Positions 1-9,270 are shown, counted from the first letter of the stretch. The stretch: DNA of 32,284 bases from Anaerolinea sp. (GCA_020725765.1 DYEI01000418.1:1-32284); one strand, 5' to 3'. Numbers and translations: made by a program. The notes: generated by a model from the letters alone, not told the origin.

Positions 1-9
1 ACCCCCGGC

Positions 10-55
10 GCCCCCTCCCCCGGGTCGGCCTGCAGGCCGACCCGGGGGAGGGGGC
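10..55. repeat. Perfect 46-nt palindrome (possible terminator), downstream of the SBBP gene
   Basis: gccccctcccccgggtcggcctgcaggccgacccgggggagggggc; all 23 base pairs match; followed on + by ccctttct. Confidence 0.8.
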
Positions 56-66
56 CCTTTCTGTAT

Positions 67-113
67 GGGGTGTTTGGCGGCGGCGCGCTACGCGCGCCGC
101 CGCCAAACACCCC
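67..113. repeat. 22-bp perfect-stem hairpin with 3-nt loop (hairpin A)
   Basis: ggggtgtttggcggcggcgcgc-tac-gcgcgccgccgccaaacacccc. Confidence 0.8.
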
Positions 114-288
114 GTTTACTATCCCCCCTCCCCCAGGCGGGCGCGGCATGCCCACTCGGGGGAGGGGTGCACTTCACACACGACAACCGGGCGCATCGCC
201 AACCGGGGGTGAGAGGGCTCCGGCCAGACGCCTATCGCAGAGCGAACCTCCGGGGCCAGAGGGCCTCGCGGCTGCCGCCCCCACGATG

Positions 289-3200
289 CTACCGAAGCAC
301 CAACGGCAGATAGCAGCGGTGCAGGACCCGTGTTGGCGTAGCGGTCGGGGTGGGCGATGGCGTGGCCGTGGGTGTGGGCAGTGGATCTGAGCTCGGAGCG
401 AGCATAAAGTCGCAGAATGGCCACTCTACAAGGCTGGAGACTTCGAAGAGCCATTCCACGGACTCATAGCCCACTGCGCTAGCCTCGAGGCTGATGAACT
501 CGCACGTGTCTGTGTAGACTGCAGGTATGCTGAGCGTGTAGGATCCGTCGCTTCCCGTCTGCACCTCGACCGGCGGGTCGCCTGCCACGCAGGGCACGGC
601 CCGCACCGTCGCTCCCGCAATCCCCACATACGCCCCCCCGGACTCGCTCGCGTGCTCCACGCGGCCGGCCACAATCAGCGGCAGCCGCGTCGGAGTGGGC
701 GTCAGCGTCGCCGTCGGCGTCCGTGTCTCTGTCGCTGTCGGCGTGGCCGAGGGCGTCAGCGTCGCCGTGGGCGTCTGACTCGGCGTTGGTGTCACCGACG
801 GCGTGTGCGTCTCGGTCGGCGTTGGCGAGGGTGTCGGCGTCTGGGTCGGTGTCGCGCTCGGTGTCAGCGTCGCCGTCGGCGTCTGACTCGGCGTTGGTGT
901 CGCCGAGGGCGTGAGAGTCTCGGTCGGCGTGGCCGAGGGCGTCAGCGTCGCCGTGGGCGTCTGACTCGGCGTTGGTGTCGCCGAGGGCGTGAGAGTCTCG
1001 GTCGGCGTTGGCGAGGCTGTCGGTGTCTGGGTCGGTGTCGCGCTCGGTGTCAGCGTCGCCGTCGGCGTCTGACTCGGCGTTGGTGTCGCCGAGGGCGTCA
1101 GCGTCTCGGTCGGCGTAGCCGAAGGCGTCAGGGTCTCAGTCGGAGTTGCCGAAGGTGTCGGCGTCTCAGTCGGCGTCTGGGTCGGTGTCGCGCTCGGTGT
1201 CGGCGTTACCGAGGGCGTCAGCGTCGCTGTCGGCGTTTCGCTCGGTGTCGGCGTTGCCGAGGGCGTCAGGGTCAAGGTCGGGCTCGGCGTCATCGAGGGC
1301 GTCGGCGATTCCGTCGGCGTCTGGCTCGGGGTGAGGCTCGGCGTCGCCGTCCGTGTCGCCGTCGGCGTGTACGGCGTGGCCGTAGGCCCTATTTCCAGGT
1401 CGGAAGTCACAATGGAGACCACGACGTCCTGCTGCCCGTTCGCAAACCGATCGTACGGTGTACCCGCCATCGCAAAGTCGGGTGAGTCGCTGGCGCCGGC
1501 CACACACACCACCCCGGCTGGCCCCAGCCTCAGGGCGAGTGCCGTATCCAGGCCACTTCCCCCCAGAAAGGCAGAGGCTTCGAGCGTCGACAGGGCCGGG
1601 TTGAGGCGCGAGATGACCATGTCGTCCTGGCCACAGTAGGTGCCATCGGTTACCGGATAGTCGGGCGAGCTGGAGTAGCCAGCGACGTACACGGTACCTG
1701 CGTCTCTGTGCACAGCCAGGGCCATGCCATAGTCCCACGAGGAACCACCCAGGAAAGTGCCTCCGGCCCCCGACGGCCCCAGGCTTGCGTCGAGCCGCGC
1801 CACGAAGATATCCATGGCGCCCCGATGCGTGGTGAAGGCCCCGCCCGATACCGGAAAGTTGGCCGACGCGGTGTACCCGGCCACGTAGACCCATCCTCCC
1901 CACAGCTCCAGCGCTTTTCCATAGTCAGCGCCAGACCCGCCGAGCAGGGTCGAGGCCTGCAACTGCGCCAGGCTCCCGTCCAGCCGGGATATGAACACAT
2001 CGTAGACGCCATTGTGACTCGTATCGTACGCTCCGGGAGTTGTCGGATAGTCTCCCGAGCCCGTGTCGCCCGACACAAAGACGTTGCCACTTGCGTCCAC
2101 AGCGAGCGACAGATCGTACTCGGAAGACGAGCCCCCGATGTACGTTGAGGCCACCAGAGCGCTCAGATCGCCGCTCAGTCGCGAGATGAAGACGTCTTTG
2201 CCGCCCCTTCGCGTCCGCGCGTAGGCACCCGCAGTAGTCGGAAAGTCATCCGACGATGTCTCTCCGGCGACATACGCCTCCCCACCAAACACCGCTACAG
2301 CCTGCGCTTCCTCGTTGCCGCTCCCAACCAGCAGAGCCGAACCGAGCAGCGATGAGAGGCTGCCATCGAGCTTGAGAACGAAGGCATCATCCGTACCGGT
2401 TGGTGATGCCCCGAAGGTAGCGGTCCTCGGAAAGTCGACCGAGGAGGTGCGTCCTGCCACATAGACGTATCCCTCCCCGTCGACGGCCAGCCTCTTTGCG
2501 GAATCAATGCCAGTGCCGCCGATGAAAGTTGAGGCGAGCAGAGTCTCCAGGTTGGCGTCGAGCTTGGACACGAATACGTCGTCACCGCCGGACCAGGCGT
2601 CGGAGTACACCCCGGTCGTCGTCGGGAACGTGATGGAGGACGTGGCGCCCGCGACGTAGATGTTGCCCTGTGCATCCACGTCAAGGGCATAGGCTGCCTC
2701 GGAGGAGCCACCGCCGAGGTAGGTGGAAGCGAGCAGCGGGTCGATCACCAATGGAAGTGTCGGATCGTACGAGGCGACCTCGAACCCATAGTCGCCCCCG
2801 TACACACGGTAGGCGACGTCAACGTACTCCCTGCGGCCGGCCCGCTCCTGATACGCAAGCGGCCGGCTGAAGCGGACGACCCCGAGCGCCGTCTCGATCT
2901 CCAGCTCGCCGGCGCCATTGACGAGCAGGTCCAGCGCCCCGTCCAGCGTGAGGCGAACGTCGTCTATCGATCCACCCGGCCAGATGGTGATGGTCTTCTC
3001 CACACTGCCAGCCCATGCGCGGACCGCCATCGTCACCCCGGGAAGGACCTCGCCGAGGCTGACCACCTCATACGCCGCAATGCCGGTGCGCCAGCGGGCA
3101 GGATCGTTTCCGCGCAGATAGCTGACCCTGGTCGCGACGCTGACCTCCCCCTTCGGGGAGACAGGCCCAGCGCCAACAAGGCGCTCCCGTAGCACGCAGC

Positions 3201-3546
3201 CAGCGCTCCACGCCAGCGATACCGCATCCCCGCCATCACGCCCCCTCGAATCGCGCTTTGGCAAGGCATAGACGAGCTCGCCGTCGCTTGTCACATAGAC
3301 GACGCCGGCAAAGGTCTGCGCATAGAAACGGACTGCGGGATCAGCGATCTGGCCCTCGTTGGCGATAAAGGGCAGGCGGAGGGAGGTCACGCGCTGGAGG
3401 TCAATGGTACCTCTCTGGCTCTCGATGGCCGAGGTTGTGGGCTCCTGGCCAGTGCCGGCCGCCATCAGCGCCAGGAAGGCGACCAGTGCAACACCCGCCG
3501 CAAACAGCACTGCGGCACACAGACGATGGCTCTTCCCCGTGTTCAT
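289..3546 (-). CDS. Secreted SBBP (seven-bladed beta-propeller-like) repeat protein with long Pro/Thr-rich linker and C-terminal carboxypeptidase-regulatory-like domain
   Basis: Seven repeats of the form ASTYLGGSGxDxAxALAVDxxGNVYVAGxTxSxDFPTT; N-terminal hydrophobic signal [49 protein letters not shown] tract; C-terminus [10 protein letters not shown]. Start chosen at the internal Met before the signal peptide. Confidence 0.88.
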   Translation of the reverse strand: MNTGKSHRLCAAVLFAAGVALVAFLALMAAGTGQEPTTSAIESQRGTIDLQRVTSLRLPFIANEGQIADPAVRFYAQTFAGVVYVTSDGELVYALPKRDSRGRDGGDAVSLAWSAGCVLRERLVGAGPVSPKGEVSVATRVSYLRGNDPARWRTGIAAYEVVSLGEVLPGVTMAVRAWAGSVEKTITIWPGGSIDDVRLTLDGALDLLVNGAGELEIETALGVVRFSRPLAYQERAGRREYVDVAYRVYGGDYGFEVASYDPTLPLVIDPLLASTYLGGGSSEAAYALDVDAQGNIYVAGATSSITFPTTTGVYSDAWSGGDDVFVSKLDANLETLLASTFIGGTGIDSAKRLAVDGEGYVYVAGRTSSVDFPRTATFGASPTGTDDAFVLKLDGSLSSLLGSALLVGSGNEEAQAVAVFGGEAYVAGETSSDDFPTTAGAYARTRRGGKDVFISRLSGDLSALVASTYIGGSSSEYDLSLAVDASGNVFVSGDTGSGDYPTTPGAYDTSHNGVYDVFISRLDGSLAQLQASTLLGGSGADYGKALELWGGWVYVAGYTASANFPVSGGAFTTHRGAMDIFVARLDASLGPSGAGGTFLGGSSWDYGMALAVHRDAGTVYVAGYSSSPDYPVTDGTYCGQDDMVISRLNPALSTLEASAFLGGSGLDTALALRLGPAGVVCVAGASDSPDFAMAGTPYDRFANGQQDVVVSIVTSDLEIGPTATPYTPTATRTATPSLTPSQTPTESPTPSMTPSPTLTLTPSATPTPSETPTATLTPSVTPTPSATPTQTPTETPTPSATPTETLTPSATPTETLTPSATPTPSQTPTATLTPSATPTQTPTASPTPTETLTPSATPTPSQTPTATLTPSATPTETLTPSATPTPSQTPTATLTPSATPTQTPTPSPTPTETHTPSVTPTPSQTPTATLTPSATPTATETRTPTATLTPTPTRLPLIVAGRVEHASESGGAYVGIAGATVRAVPCVAGDPPVEVQTGSDGSYTLSIPAVYTDTCEFISLEASAVGYESVEWLFEVSSLVEWPFCDFMLAPSSDPLPTPTATPSPTPTATPTRVLHRCYLPLVLR
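700..1390 (-). repeat. Low-complexity Pro/Thr/Ser-rich coding tandem repeat ([28 protein letters not shown])
   Basis: Recurring DNA block gtcagcgtcgccgtsggcgtctgactcggcgttggtgtc near 757, 868, 940 and 1051; translates as a PT-rich linker in the SBBP gene. Confidence 0.85.
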
Positions 3547-3836
3547 TTCCCCAGTCCCCGCGCCTCCGCTGGCGCAGTGCACTAGCCGGCCTCACCGAGA
3601 GGCGAACGCAGCACATCCGCCCGCCTGCACCGTGTGGCGCCCTACACGGATTCGTCGGGGGCCTGGGCCAGAGACCTTCGTTACTATCTTGAGACCTTAC
3701 GCTAACCTTCTTGTTACCACATTCTGCATTCTGAGTCAAGTCCGCCGGACTGGTGAGTGCATCCAGGATGCGTCGCTGCCCGGGCTGCAGCCGGGTGTCT
3801 TGCCGTGCCACAGTCCGGCCCTTCTCCGGAATGAGC

Positions 3837-3894
3837 GGCTGGCGTTTCGGCGCCTGGCCGCCCGGGGGGGCGGCCAGGCGCCGAAACGCCAGCC
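3837..3894. repeat. 27-bp perfect-stem hairpin with GGGG loop (hairpin B), downstream of trmD
   Basis: ggctggcgtttcggcgcctggccgccc-gggg-gggcggccaggcgccgaaacgccagcc. Confidence 0.8.
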
Positions 3895-4032
3895 CCAGCA
3901 AGAGCGCCGGCACCGGGTTTGCGCGAAGCGTGAGGCCCGGTTGCCGGCAGAGCGTCCCCGGCAGACTGCCTGACCGCGAATCTACTGACTGATCTTGGAT
4001 ACACCCGGACTGGTGGCAGGGCCAGGATGTAC

Positions 4033-4785
4033 CTAGACGTCGGCGCCCAGCTCCCGCAGGAACTGCCGATCTTCTTCGGTGAGGCGGGCCCTCCCCAGCA
4101 GGTCAGGGCGCCGCTCCCAGGTGCGCCGCAGCGCCTCGCGGCGCCGCCAACGCTCGACCTCAGCATGGTGCCCGGACAGAAGGATCTCCGGCACGCGCAG
4201 GCCACGAAACTCGGCCGGGCGCGTATAGTGGGGGTACTCGAGAAGCCCATCGGCGTGCGAGTCTTTCAGCGCCGCCAGCGGGTCGCCGAGGGCGCCCGGC
4301 AGAAGCCGCGTTACAGCCTCCACGATGACCATGGCCGGTATCTCCCCCCCGGATAGCACATAGTCCCCGATGGAGATCTCATCTGTCGCGAGGTGGGTCC
4401 TGATCCGCTCGTCAAAGCCCTCATACCGCCCGCAGATCAGGATCATCCGCGGCAACAGCGCCAGCTCGGCAGCCACCTCCTGCCGGAAGAGCCGGCCCTG
4501 CGGCGTCAGAAGGATCACGGGCACCTCCAGCGCCTCCTTCGAGGCCACCGGATGGCCGAGAACCGCTTCCACGGCCAGGAACACCGGCTCCGGCTTCATG
4601 ACCATGCCACCACCCCCACCGTAGGGGGCATCGTCGGTGATCCGATGCTTGCCCGGCGCATAGTCACGGATGTTGTGCACGTTGATCTCGACGAGCCCCA
4701 TGTCGAGGGCCCGTCGCACGATGCTCTCCTCGAAAACGCCGCAGAACAACCCGGGAAACAGGGTCAGGATGTCGAAGCGGAGCAT
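4033..4785 (-). CDS. trmD: tRNA (guanine-N1)-methyltransferase TrmD
   Basis: [84 protein letters not shown]: hallmark SPOUT TrmD motifs. Start trimmed to this Met. Confidence 0.96.
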   Translation of the reverse strand: MLRFDILTLFPGLFCGVFEESIVRRALDMGLVEINVHNIRDYAPGKHRITDDAPYGGGGGMVMKPEPVFLAVEAVLGHPVASKEALEVPVILLTPQGRLFRQEVAAELALLPRMILICGRYEGFDERIRTHLATDEISIGDYVLSGGEIPAMVIVEAVTRLLPGALGDPLAALKDSHADGLLEYPHYTRPAEFRGLRVPEILLSGHHAEVERWRRREALRRTWERRPDLLGRARLTEEDRQFLRELGADV

Positions 4786-4854
4786 CGCTCCTCCCCATCC
4801 GGCCCCGCTGGTCAGGCGCCATCTCCGGCGACACCCCAGCAGGCGCCTCCATGC

Positions 4855-4883
4855 TTGCCCTTGCGAACCGCTTGGCCTATAGT
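4855..4883 (+). promoter_or_regulatory. Putative sigma70-type promoter (TTGCCC-17-TATAGT), with an overlapping minus-strand TATACT
   Basis: TTGCCC 4855-4860, 17-nt spacer, TATAGT 4878-4883; AGTATA at 4881-4886 reads TATACT on the minus strand. Confidence 0.45.
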
Positions 4884-4955
4884 ATACGCAAACTCCGGGT
4901 GGCCTGCGACCCGGATTTGCCTGCCAGCGACAGTCCACGAGGGCGACCGCCAAAG

Positions 4956-5006
4956 TGGGTGTTGGGCGGCCGGGGCGCTTCTCGCGCCCCGGCCGCCCAA
5001 CACCCA
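4956..5006. repeat. 23-bp perfect-stem hairpin with 5-nt loop (hairpin C) between trmD and the adenosine-specific kinase gene
   Basis: tgggtgttgggcggccggggcgc-ttctc-gcgccccggccgcccaacaccca. Confidence 0.82.
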
Positions 5007-5131
5007 TCGAAGCCGAAGCTCAGGCCTGGACACTCGCAGCCGGATGGTCGCCCGGCTGCCTCGTTAACCTGGCTGTAACCTTGAGAAAGGGATATCCAAC
5101 GGGATCGGTAGAAGGAGGAGGTCCGCCGCTC

Positions 5132-5617
5132 ATGGAGCTCAGAATCGTTTCCATTCAGAAACCAGACGACGTCAACCTCATTCTGGGCCAGAGTCACTTC
5201 ATCAAGACGGTGGAGGACCTGCACGAGGCCCTGGTCCAGGCTGTGCCGGGGGCGAGATTCGGGATCGCTTTCTGCGAGTCCTCCGGCGCCCGCCTGGTCC
5301 GCTGGACGGGCACTGACGACACCATGATCGACCTGGCCCGCCAGAACGCGCTCGCCATCGCGGCCGGGCACTCGTTCCTCATCTTCCTGGCCCCAGGGCT
5401 CTACCCGATCAACGTCCTGAACGCCGTCAAGATGGTGCCGGAGGTCTGTCGCATCTTTTGTGCCACGGCCAATCCGGTGCAGGTTATCCTTGCCGAGACG
5501 GAGCAGGGTCGCGGCATCCTTGGGGTCGTGGACGGGCAGTCGCCCCTCGGCGTCGAGGATGAGGCCGGCAAGGAGTGGCGCCACAGCTTCCTGCGCCGCA
5601 TCGGGTACAAGCTCTAG
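5132..5617 (+). CDS. Adenosine-specific kinase family protein (COG1839-like)
   Basis: MELRIVSIQKPDDVNLILGQSHFIKTVEDLHEALVQAVPGARFGIAFCESSGARLVRWTGTD...NAVKMVPEVCRIFCATANPVQVILAETEQGRGILGVVDG; preceded by AGAAGGAGGAGG. Confidence 0.85.
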   Translation: MELRIVSIQKPDDVNLILGQSHFIKTVEDLHEALVQAVPGARFGIAFCESSGARLVRWTGTDDTMIDLARQNALAIAAGHSFLIFLAPGLYPINVLNAVKMVPEVCRIFCATANPVQVILAETEQGRGILGVVDGQSPLGVEDEAGKEWRHSFLRRIGYKL

Positions 5618-5634
5618 GAGCGACGGGCAGCCTG

Positions 5635-6499
5635 CTACTGCCCCAGGGGAGAAAGCGGCTGGCTGGCCCCATCGTCCCGGGTCCCATCCAGCCAGTGCCC
5701 GGCGAGCCGCTCCAGCCATCCTTCGCCGCGAAGGCCATCGAGCGTGCCATTGAGGGCCGCGTACAGCTCCGGGCTGTCCCGACGGACGGCGATGACGTAG
5801 GACTCGTCCGTCAGCGCTGGTCCGCGCAGGGCCAGCGCCGGCCGGGTACGCAGCGCCAGCCTCGCTGTGATGCTGTCGGCAATCGCCGCGTCGGCACCGC
5901 CAGATAGGACCAGGTCCAGCGCCCGCTCGCCGCTCTCAACAGCCGCAATCGAGAGCGGGAGCCGCTCGCGGTCTCGCAGCCGCAGGGCCTCCTGATGCGC
6001 GACCGAGCCCATCTCGACAGCCACGCGGCAGCCGCCGAGGTCACGATAGGTGCCAATCCGTGTATCCTCGCGGCGCACCACGAGGACCTGCCCGGCGTTA
6101 AAGTAGCCGCCCGTGTACAGCACGTGCGGCGTTCGCTGGCGCTCGTACGGCAGCGCAGAGATGAGAGCATCGCAGCGCCCCGCGGCGAGCGCATCGTACA
6201 GCCCGTCAAAGCTGATATCGACGAACACAGGCCGCAGACCAAGCCTGCTGCAGAGCTCGTACGCGAGGTCGACGTCGAGGCCGCGGACCTCCCCTCCCTC
6301 CACGACCTCGAAGGGCGGATAGCTGGCATCCATGCCGATGCGGAGGACGCCCTCCCTCCGACACCGCTCCCACGTCTCATCCCCCGGTCCACCGGGCAGC
6401 CACGCCCGACCTGCCAGGAGCGCCGCGGCCGCAAGGACCGCCACCGCCGCAACAGCGCTTACGAGCCGCCCCGGCCGCAGGTGACTGCGGGCTACCACG
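5635..6499 (-). CDS. Transporter substrate-binding protein, family 3 (amino-acid-binding type), membrane-anchored
   Basis: EGVLRIGMDASYPPFEVVEGGEVRGLDVDLAYELCSRLG...FDGLYDALAAGRCDALISAL; N-terminal hydrophobic segment; likely GTG start overlapping the upstream gene. Confidence 0.82.
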
Positions 6500-7634
6500 C
6501 CATCGCCTCCCCCACGAGCTCGCCCCGGGCATACTGCTGGACCGCCACATACAGCGGCTTGGGCGTAAAGTCCACCGACACAAAGGTGAAATAGTCCTGA
6601 TAGCTCCGAGCCGGCCACGGGAAGCGAAAAGCCCACAGCGCAACTGCCCGACACCACGGCCACTCCTCGCGTGCCTTCTCATAGGCCCGAATGGTGTAGC
6701 TGATCCGCTGTGCCGGAGTCACTGCCCGGGTCCAACGCGGATGATCATTCCATCCCCCCTCGGTGATCAGGCAAGGGGTCTCTCCGTCGCCATTCCGGAC
6801 CATCACCTCGTGCGTCAGCTCGGTCCGCGCAAAGTTGACCACCTCCGGGGAAGACGGCGCGTCGGGCGCAAAGGTCCAGCCATAGGCATGAACCGCCAGA
6901 GCATCAAAGCAGCCCCGGGCGCCCGCATCGTACATGCGCTGGAGAAAGACAAGATCGTCCATCCCCCACTCGTTTCCTTCCGGGGCGGTCGTCGGCGCGA
7001 GGCCAGCAGCCACGACCTGCACAGCAGGGTTGGCCTCCTTGGCCCGCCGGTAGCAGGCGCACAGGAGCCGCGTGTATGCCACGGGGTCTACCGGCCGGTA
7101 GCCCCACTCGAAGCTCAGGTTCGGCTCGTTCCAGATGATGACGTAGGGCACCCGCTCCCCATAGCGCTTCACAAAGGCGTATACAAAGTCGGCCAGGTCC
7201 CCAAAGTGCTCCTCATCCAGGTAGCGGGGAGTCGTCTCCGGAGGGCGCGCCCAGGCTGGCACAAAGTCGATGCGCCCGACGACGGTGAGCCCCTGCGCCA
7301 CTGCGTGATTCACGACCAGGTCCGGATGCGACCAGTCGTAGCGCCCCTTCTCCGGCTCATAGTAGCCCCAGGGAAAGTACTCGACGACCCACGGCGCGCC
7401 CATCTCGCGGACCATGGCCAGGGTGCGCTGAATCTTCCACTCCTCGACCTCGTCGGTCAGGCGGGTGTGCACGCCCATCTTGGGGTTCTGTGTCACCACA
7501 GTGCGGGGTCTGCCCGGGCGCACAACCGGCTCGGGCGCCCTCAGCAGGAAGGGAACAGCAAAGCTCAGGAGGATGACGCAGACGAGCACCTCGGCCAGGG
7601 TACGACTATAGAAGCGGGCGAGGGGGATGCGCAT
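6492..7634 (-). CDS. Clan GH-A-type glycoside hydrolase (cellulase/GH39-like), N-terminal membrane anchor
   Basis: Catalytic-type motif YVIIWNEPNLSFEWG; VNHAVAQGLTVVGRIDFVPAWARPP; LITEGGWNDHPRW; hydrophobic N-terminus LAEVLVCVILLSFAVPFLL. Confidence 0.75.
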   Translation of the reverse strand: MRIPLARFYSRTLAEVLVCVILLSFAVPFLLRAPEPVVRPGRPRTVVTQNPKMGVHTRLTDEVEEWKIQRTLAMVREMGAPWVVEYFPWGYYEPEKGRYDWSHPDLVVNHAVAQGLTVVGRIDFVPAWARPPETTPRYLDEEHFGDLADFVYAFVKRYGERVPYVIIWNEPNLSFEWGYRPVDPVAYTRLLCACYRRAKEANPAVQVVAAGLAPTTAPEGNEWGMDDLVFLQRMYDAGARGCFDALAVHAYGWTFAPDAPSSPEVVNFARTELTHEVMVRNGDGETPCLITEGGWNDHPRWTRAVTPAQRISYTIRAYEKAREEWPWCRAVALWAFRFPWPARSYQDYFTFVSVDFTPKPLYVAVQQYARGELVGEAMAW

Positions 7635-8563
7635 CACGACCCGTGTGTCTCCAGCCAGGACAGGACCAGCTCCCGTATGCGATCCAGGCAGGGCTGCCCC
7701 ACGTCGAACCAATGCACCCTCGGGTCATCCGGACTGAACCAGGCGTACTGATGTCGGATGAAACGCCGCGTGTGCCGCTTGATGAGGGCCGCAGCGTCCT
7801 CGAGGCTCAGCTCCCCTCGGAGGTAGGCACCGATCTCCCGGTATCCCAGCGCCGACATTGCGGGGAGATCCAGGTCGTAACCTCGGGCGACAAGGTCTCT
7901 CACCTCGTCGATCCAGCCGGCAGCGACCATCCCATCGATCCGCGCGTCAATGCGCGCGTACAGCCGGGCACGCTCCATCGTCAGCCCTATCCATAGCACG
8001 TCATAGGGCGGCGGCTCTCGCCGCTGCAGCCGCGAAGGCGGCTCCCCCGTGCCATAGTACACCTCCAGCGCCCGGATCACGCGGCGCACGTTGCGCGGAT
8101 CGATCCGCGCCGCGGCCACCGCATCTACAGCCTGGAGCTCATTGTACAGCGCCTCGGCCCCCTCGCGCGCGGCGCGCTCGAGAAGCACCTGCCTGAGAAC
8201 CGGGTTCGGCGGCACGTGCGGCACGGTCCAGCCCTCGACCACCGCCCGCACGTAGAGGCCGGTTCCACCCACAAGGAAGGGAATCCTCCCCCGGCTCAGG
8301 ATGTCCTCGATCGCCACCCGGGCAAGCTCCTGGTACTCGGCCAGGGTGAGCGTCCGATCCGGATCGACGACGTCAATGAGGTGATGCCGGACCTGTGCCT
8401 GCTCCTCGGGCGTCGGCTTCGCCGTGCCAATATCCATGCCGCGGTAGATCTGCCGCGAGTCGGCCGAGACGATCTCGCCCCCAACCTCCCGGGCGAGCGA
8501 TACGCCCGCGGCGGTCTTGCCCACGCCGGTCGGGCCCACGATGACGATCAGCGGCTTGCTCAT
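7634..8563 (-). CDS. miaA: tRNA dimethylallyltransferase MiaA
   Basis: MSKPLIVIVGPTGVGKTAAGVSLAREVGGEIVSADSRQIYRGMDIGTAKPTPEE...HHLIDVVDPD...FLVGGTGLYVRAV. Confidence 0.97.
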   Translation of the reverse strand: MSKPLIVIVGPTGVGKTAAGVSLAREVGGEIVSADSRQIYRGMDIGTAKPTPEEQAQVRHHLIDVVDPDRTLTLAEYQELARVAIEDILSRGRIPFLVGGTGLYVRAVVEGWTVPHVPPNPVLRQVLLERAAREGAEALYNELQAVDAVAAARIDPRNVRRVIRALEVYYGTGEPPSRLQRREPPPYDVLWIGLTMERARLYARIDARIDGMVAAGWIDEVRDLVARGYDLDLPAMSALGYREIGAYLRGELSLEDAAALIKRHTRRFIRHQYAWFSPDDPRVHWFDVGQPCLDRIRELVLSWLETHGS

Positions 8564-8928
8564 GGAGCCATCACGTCGCGCACGACCTCAAGGCGACGCA
8601 CCCTTCCGCGGATGTCCAGGTCTACCGCCACCAGGTCTATGCGCCAGTTGGAATCGGCGGCATTGTGCGTATCGAGATAGTGAGCGGCAACCTGCGCCAG
8701 CTTCTTCTGCTTGGGGCCGTCCACGGATTCCTCGGGCGTGCCCCAGTCGTCGCCACGGCGCGTGCGAACCTCCACGAATACCAGGCAGTCTGCATCCATT
8801 GCGACCAGGTCGACCTCGCCCACGCTGCAGCGGTAGTTGCGCTCCAGGATGCGGTAACCGCGCGCGACCAGGTAGCTTGCCGCCAAATCTTCGCCACGTC
8901 GCCCGAGCCCCTGGCGAGCCGTCCTCAT
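8560..8928 (-). CDS. YraN family (UPF0102) putative endonuclease
   Basis: RRGEDLAASYLVARGYRILERNYRCSVGEVDLVAMDADCLVFVEVRTRRGDDWGTPEESVDGPKQKKL. Confidence 0.93.
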   Translation of the reverse strand: MRTARQGLGRRGEDLAASYLVARGYRILERNYRCSVGEVDLVAMDADCLVFVEVRTRRGDDWGTPEESVDGPKQKKLAQVAAHYLDTHNAADSNWRIDLVAVDLDIRGRVRRLEVVRDVMAP

Positions 8929-9026
8929 CTCACGCGCACCCCCTCACAGGCGCACTTGCGCCGGCCGGTATCGCCCTGTCATGCCCATGGTGGCCTCTGC
9001 CAAGACCCCCGGCTGGCGACGCCCCT

Positions 9027-9055
9027 ATCCTACCGGAAACAGGGAGCGCCGTCAA
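9027..9055 (-). promoter_or_regulatory. Putative sigma70-like promoter for the yraN-miaA-GH-SBP operon (TTGACG-17-TAGGAT)
   Basis: Minus-strand TTGACG (9055-9050), 17-nt spacer, TAGGAT (9032-9027). Confidence 0.55.
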
Positions 9056-9158
9056 TACCTCCGACTGCCGTAGCTGCTCAGACTCGCGTTCAGCGCATGG
9101 AACGGAGGCAGGCTGCTCGCGGATCTCTCCGCCGGGATCGGCTTGGCGCCGGCCCGTC
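9050..9158. repeat. Dispersed intergenic element, copy 1 (39-bp core at 9079-9117)
   Basis: cagactcgcgttcagcgcatggaacggaggcaggctgct matches 21004-21042 at 36/39 positions; gtcaatac flank and gggatc...gcgccggc also shared. Confidence 0.85.
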
Positions 9159-9234
9159 GCGGCCCGCCTCTCCCTCCCAGGGTGCATTCAACAACTGGTC
9201 GAGCGAGTCGCCCTCAGGCCCGCCCCTCACCTCC

Positions 9235-9263
9235 TTGACACGCCAATCCCCTTCGCCTATCAT
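9235..9263 (+). promoter_or_regulatory. Putative sigma70 promoter for tilS (TTGACA-17-TATCAT)
   Basis: TTGACA 9235-9240, 17-nt spacer, TATCAT 9258-9263; predicted start of transcription at about 9270, next to ATG 9271. Confidence 0.65.
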
Positions 9264-9270
9264 GGCGCCC

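Noticed and set aside
700-1390. Possible CRISPR or intergenic tandem array
   Set aside because: No direct repeat/unique spacer pattern; the frame is open throughout and encodes a Pro/Thr-rich linker.
652-1485. 277-aa Arg-rich plus-strand ORF ([12 protein letters not shown] repeats)
   Set aside because: Antisense reading of the PT-rich coding repeat in the SBBP gene.
3745-4029. Short direct repeat ccggactggtg...ccaggatg at 3745-3770 and 4005-4029
   Set aside because: Only about 19 matched bases with a different middle segment; could be chance in GC-rich DNA, though it brackets hairpin B.
8930-9187. Minus-strand ORF sharing VPCAERES-like peptide with the ORF at 20879-21154
   Set aside because: Similarity follows from the 39-bp DNA element being repeated; all frames of the element look similar between copies, there is no coding signature, and it spans promoters. 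Treated as a DNA element instead.
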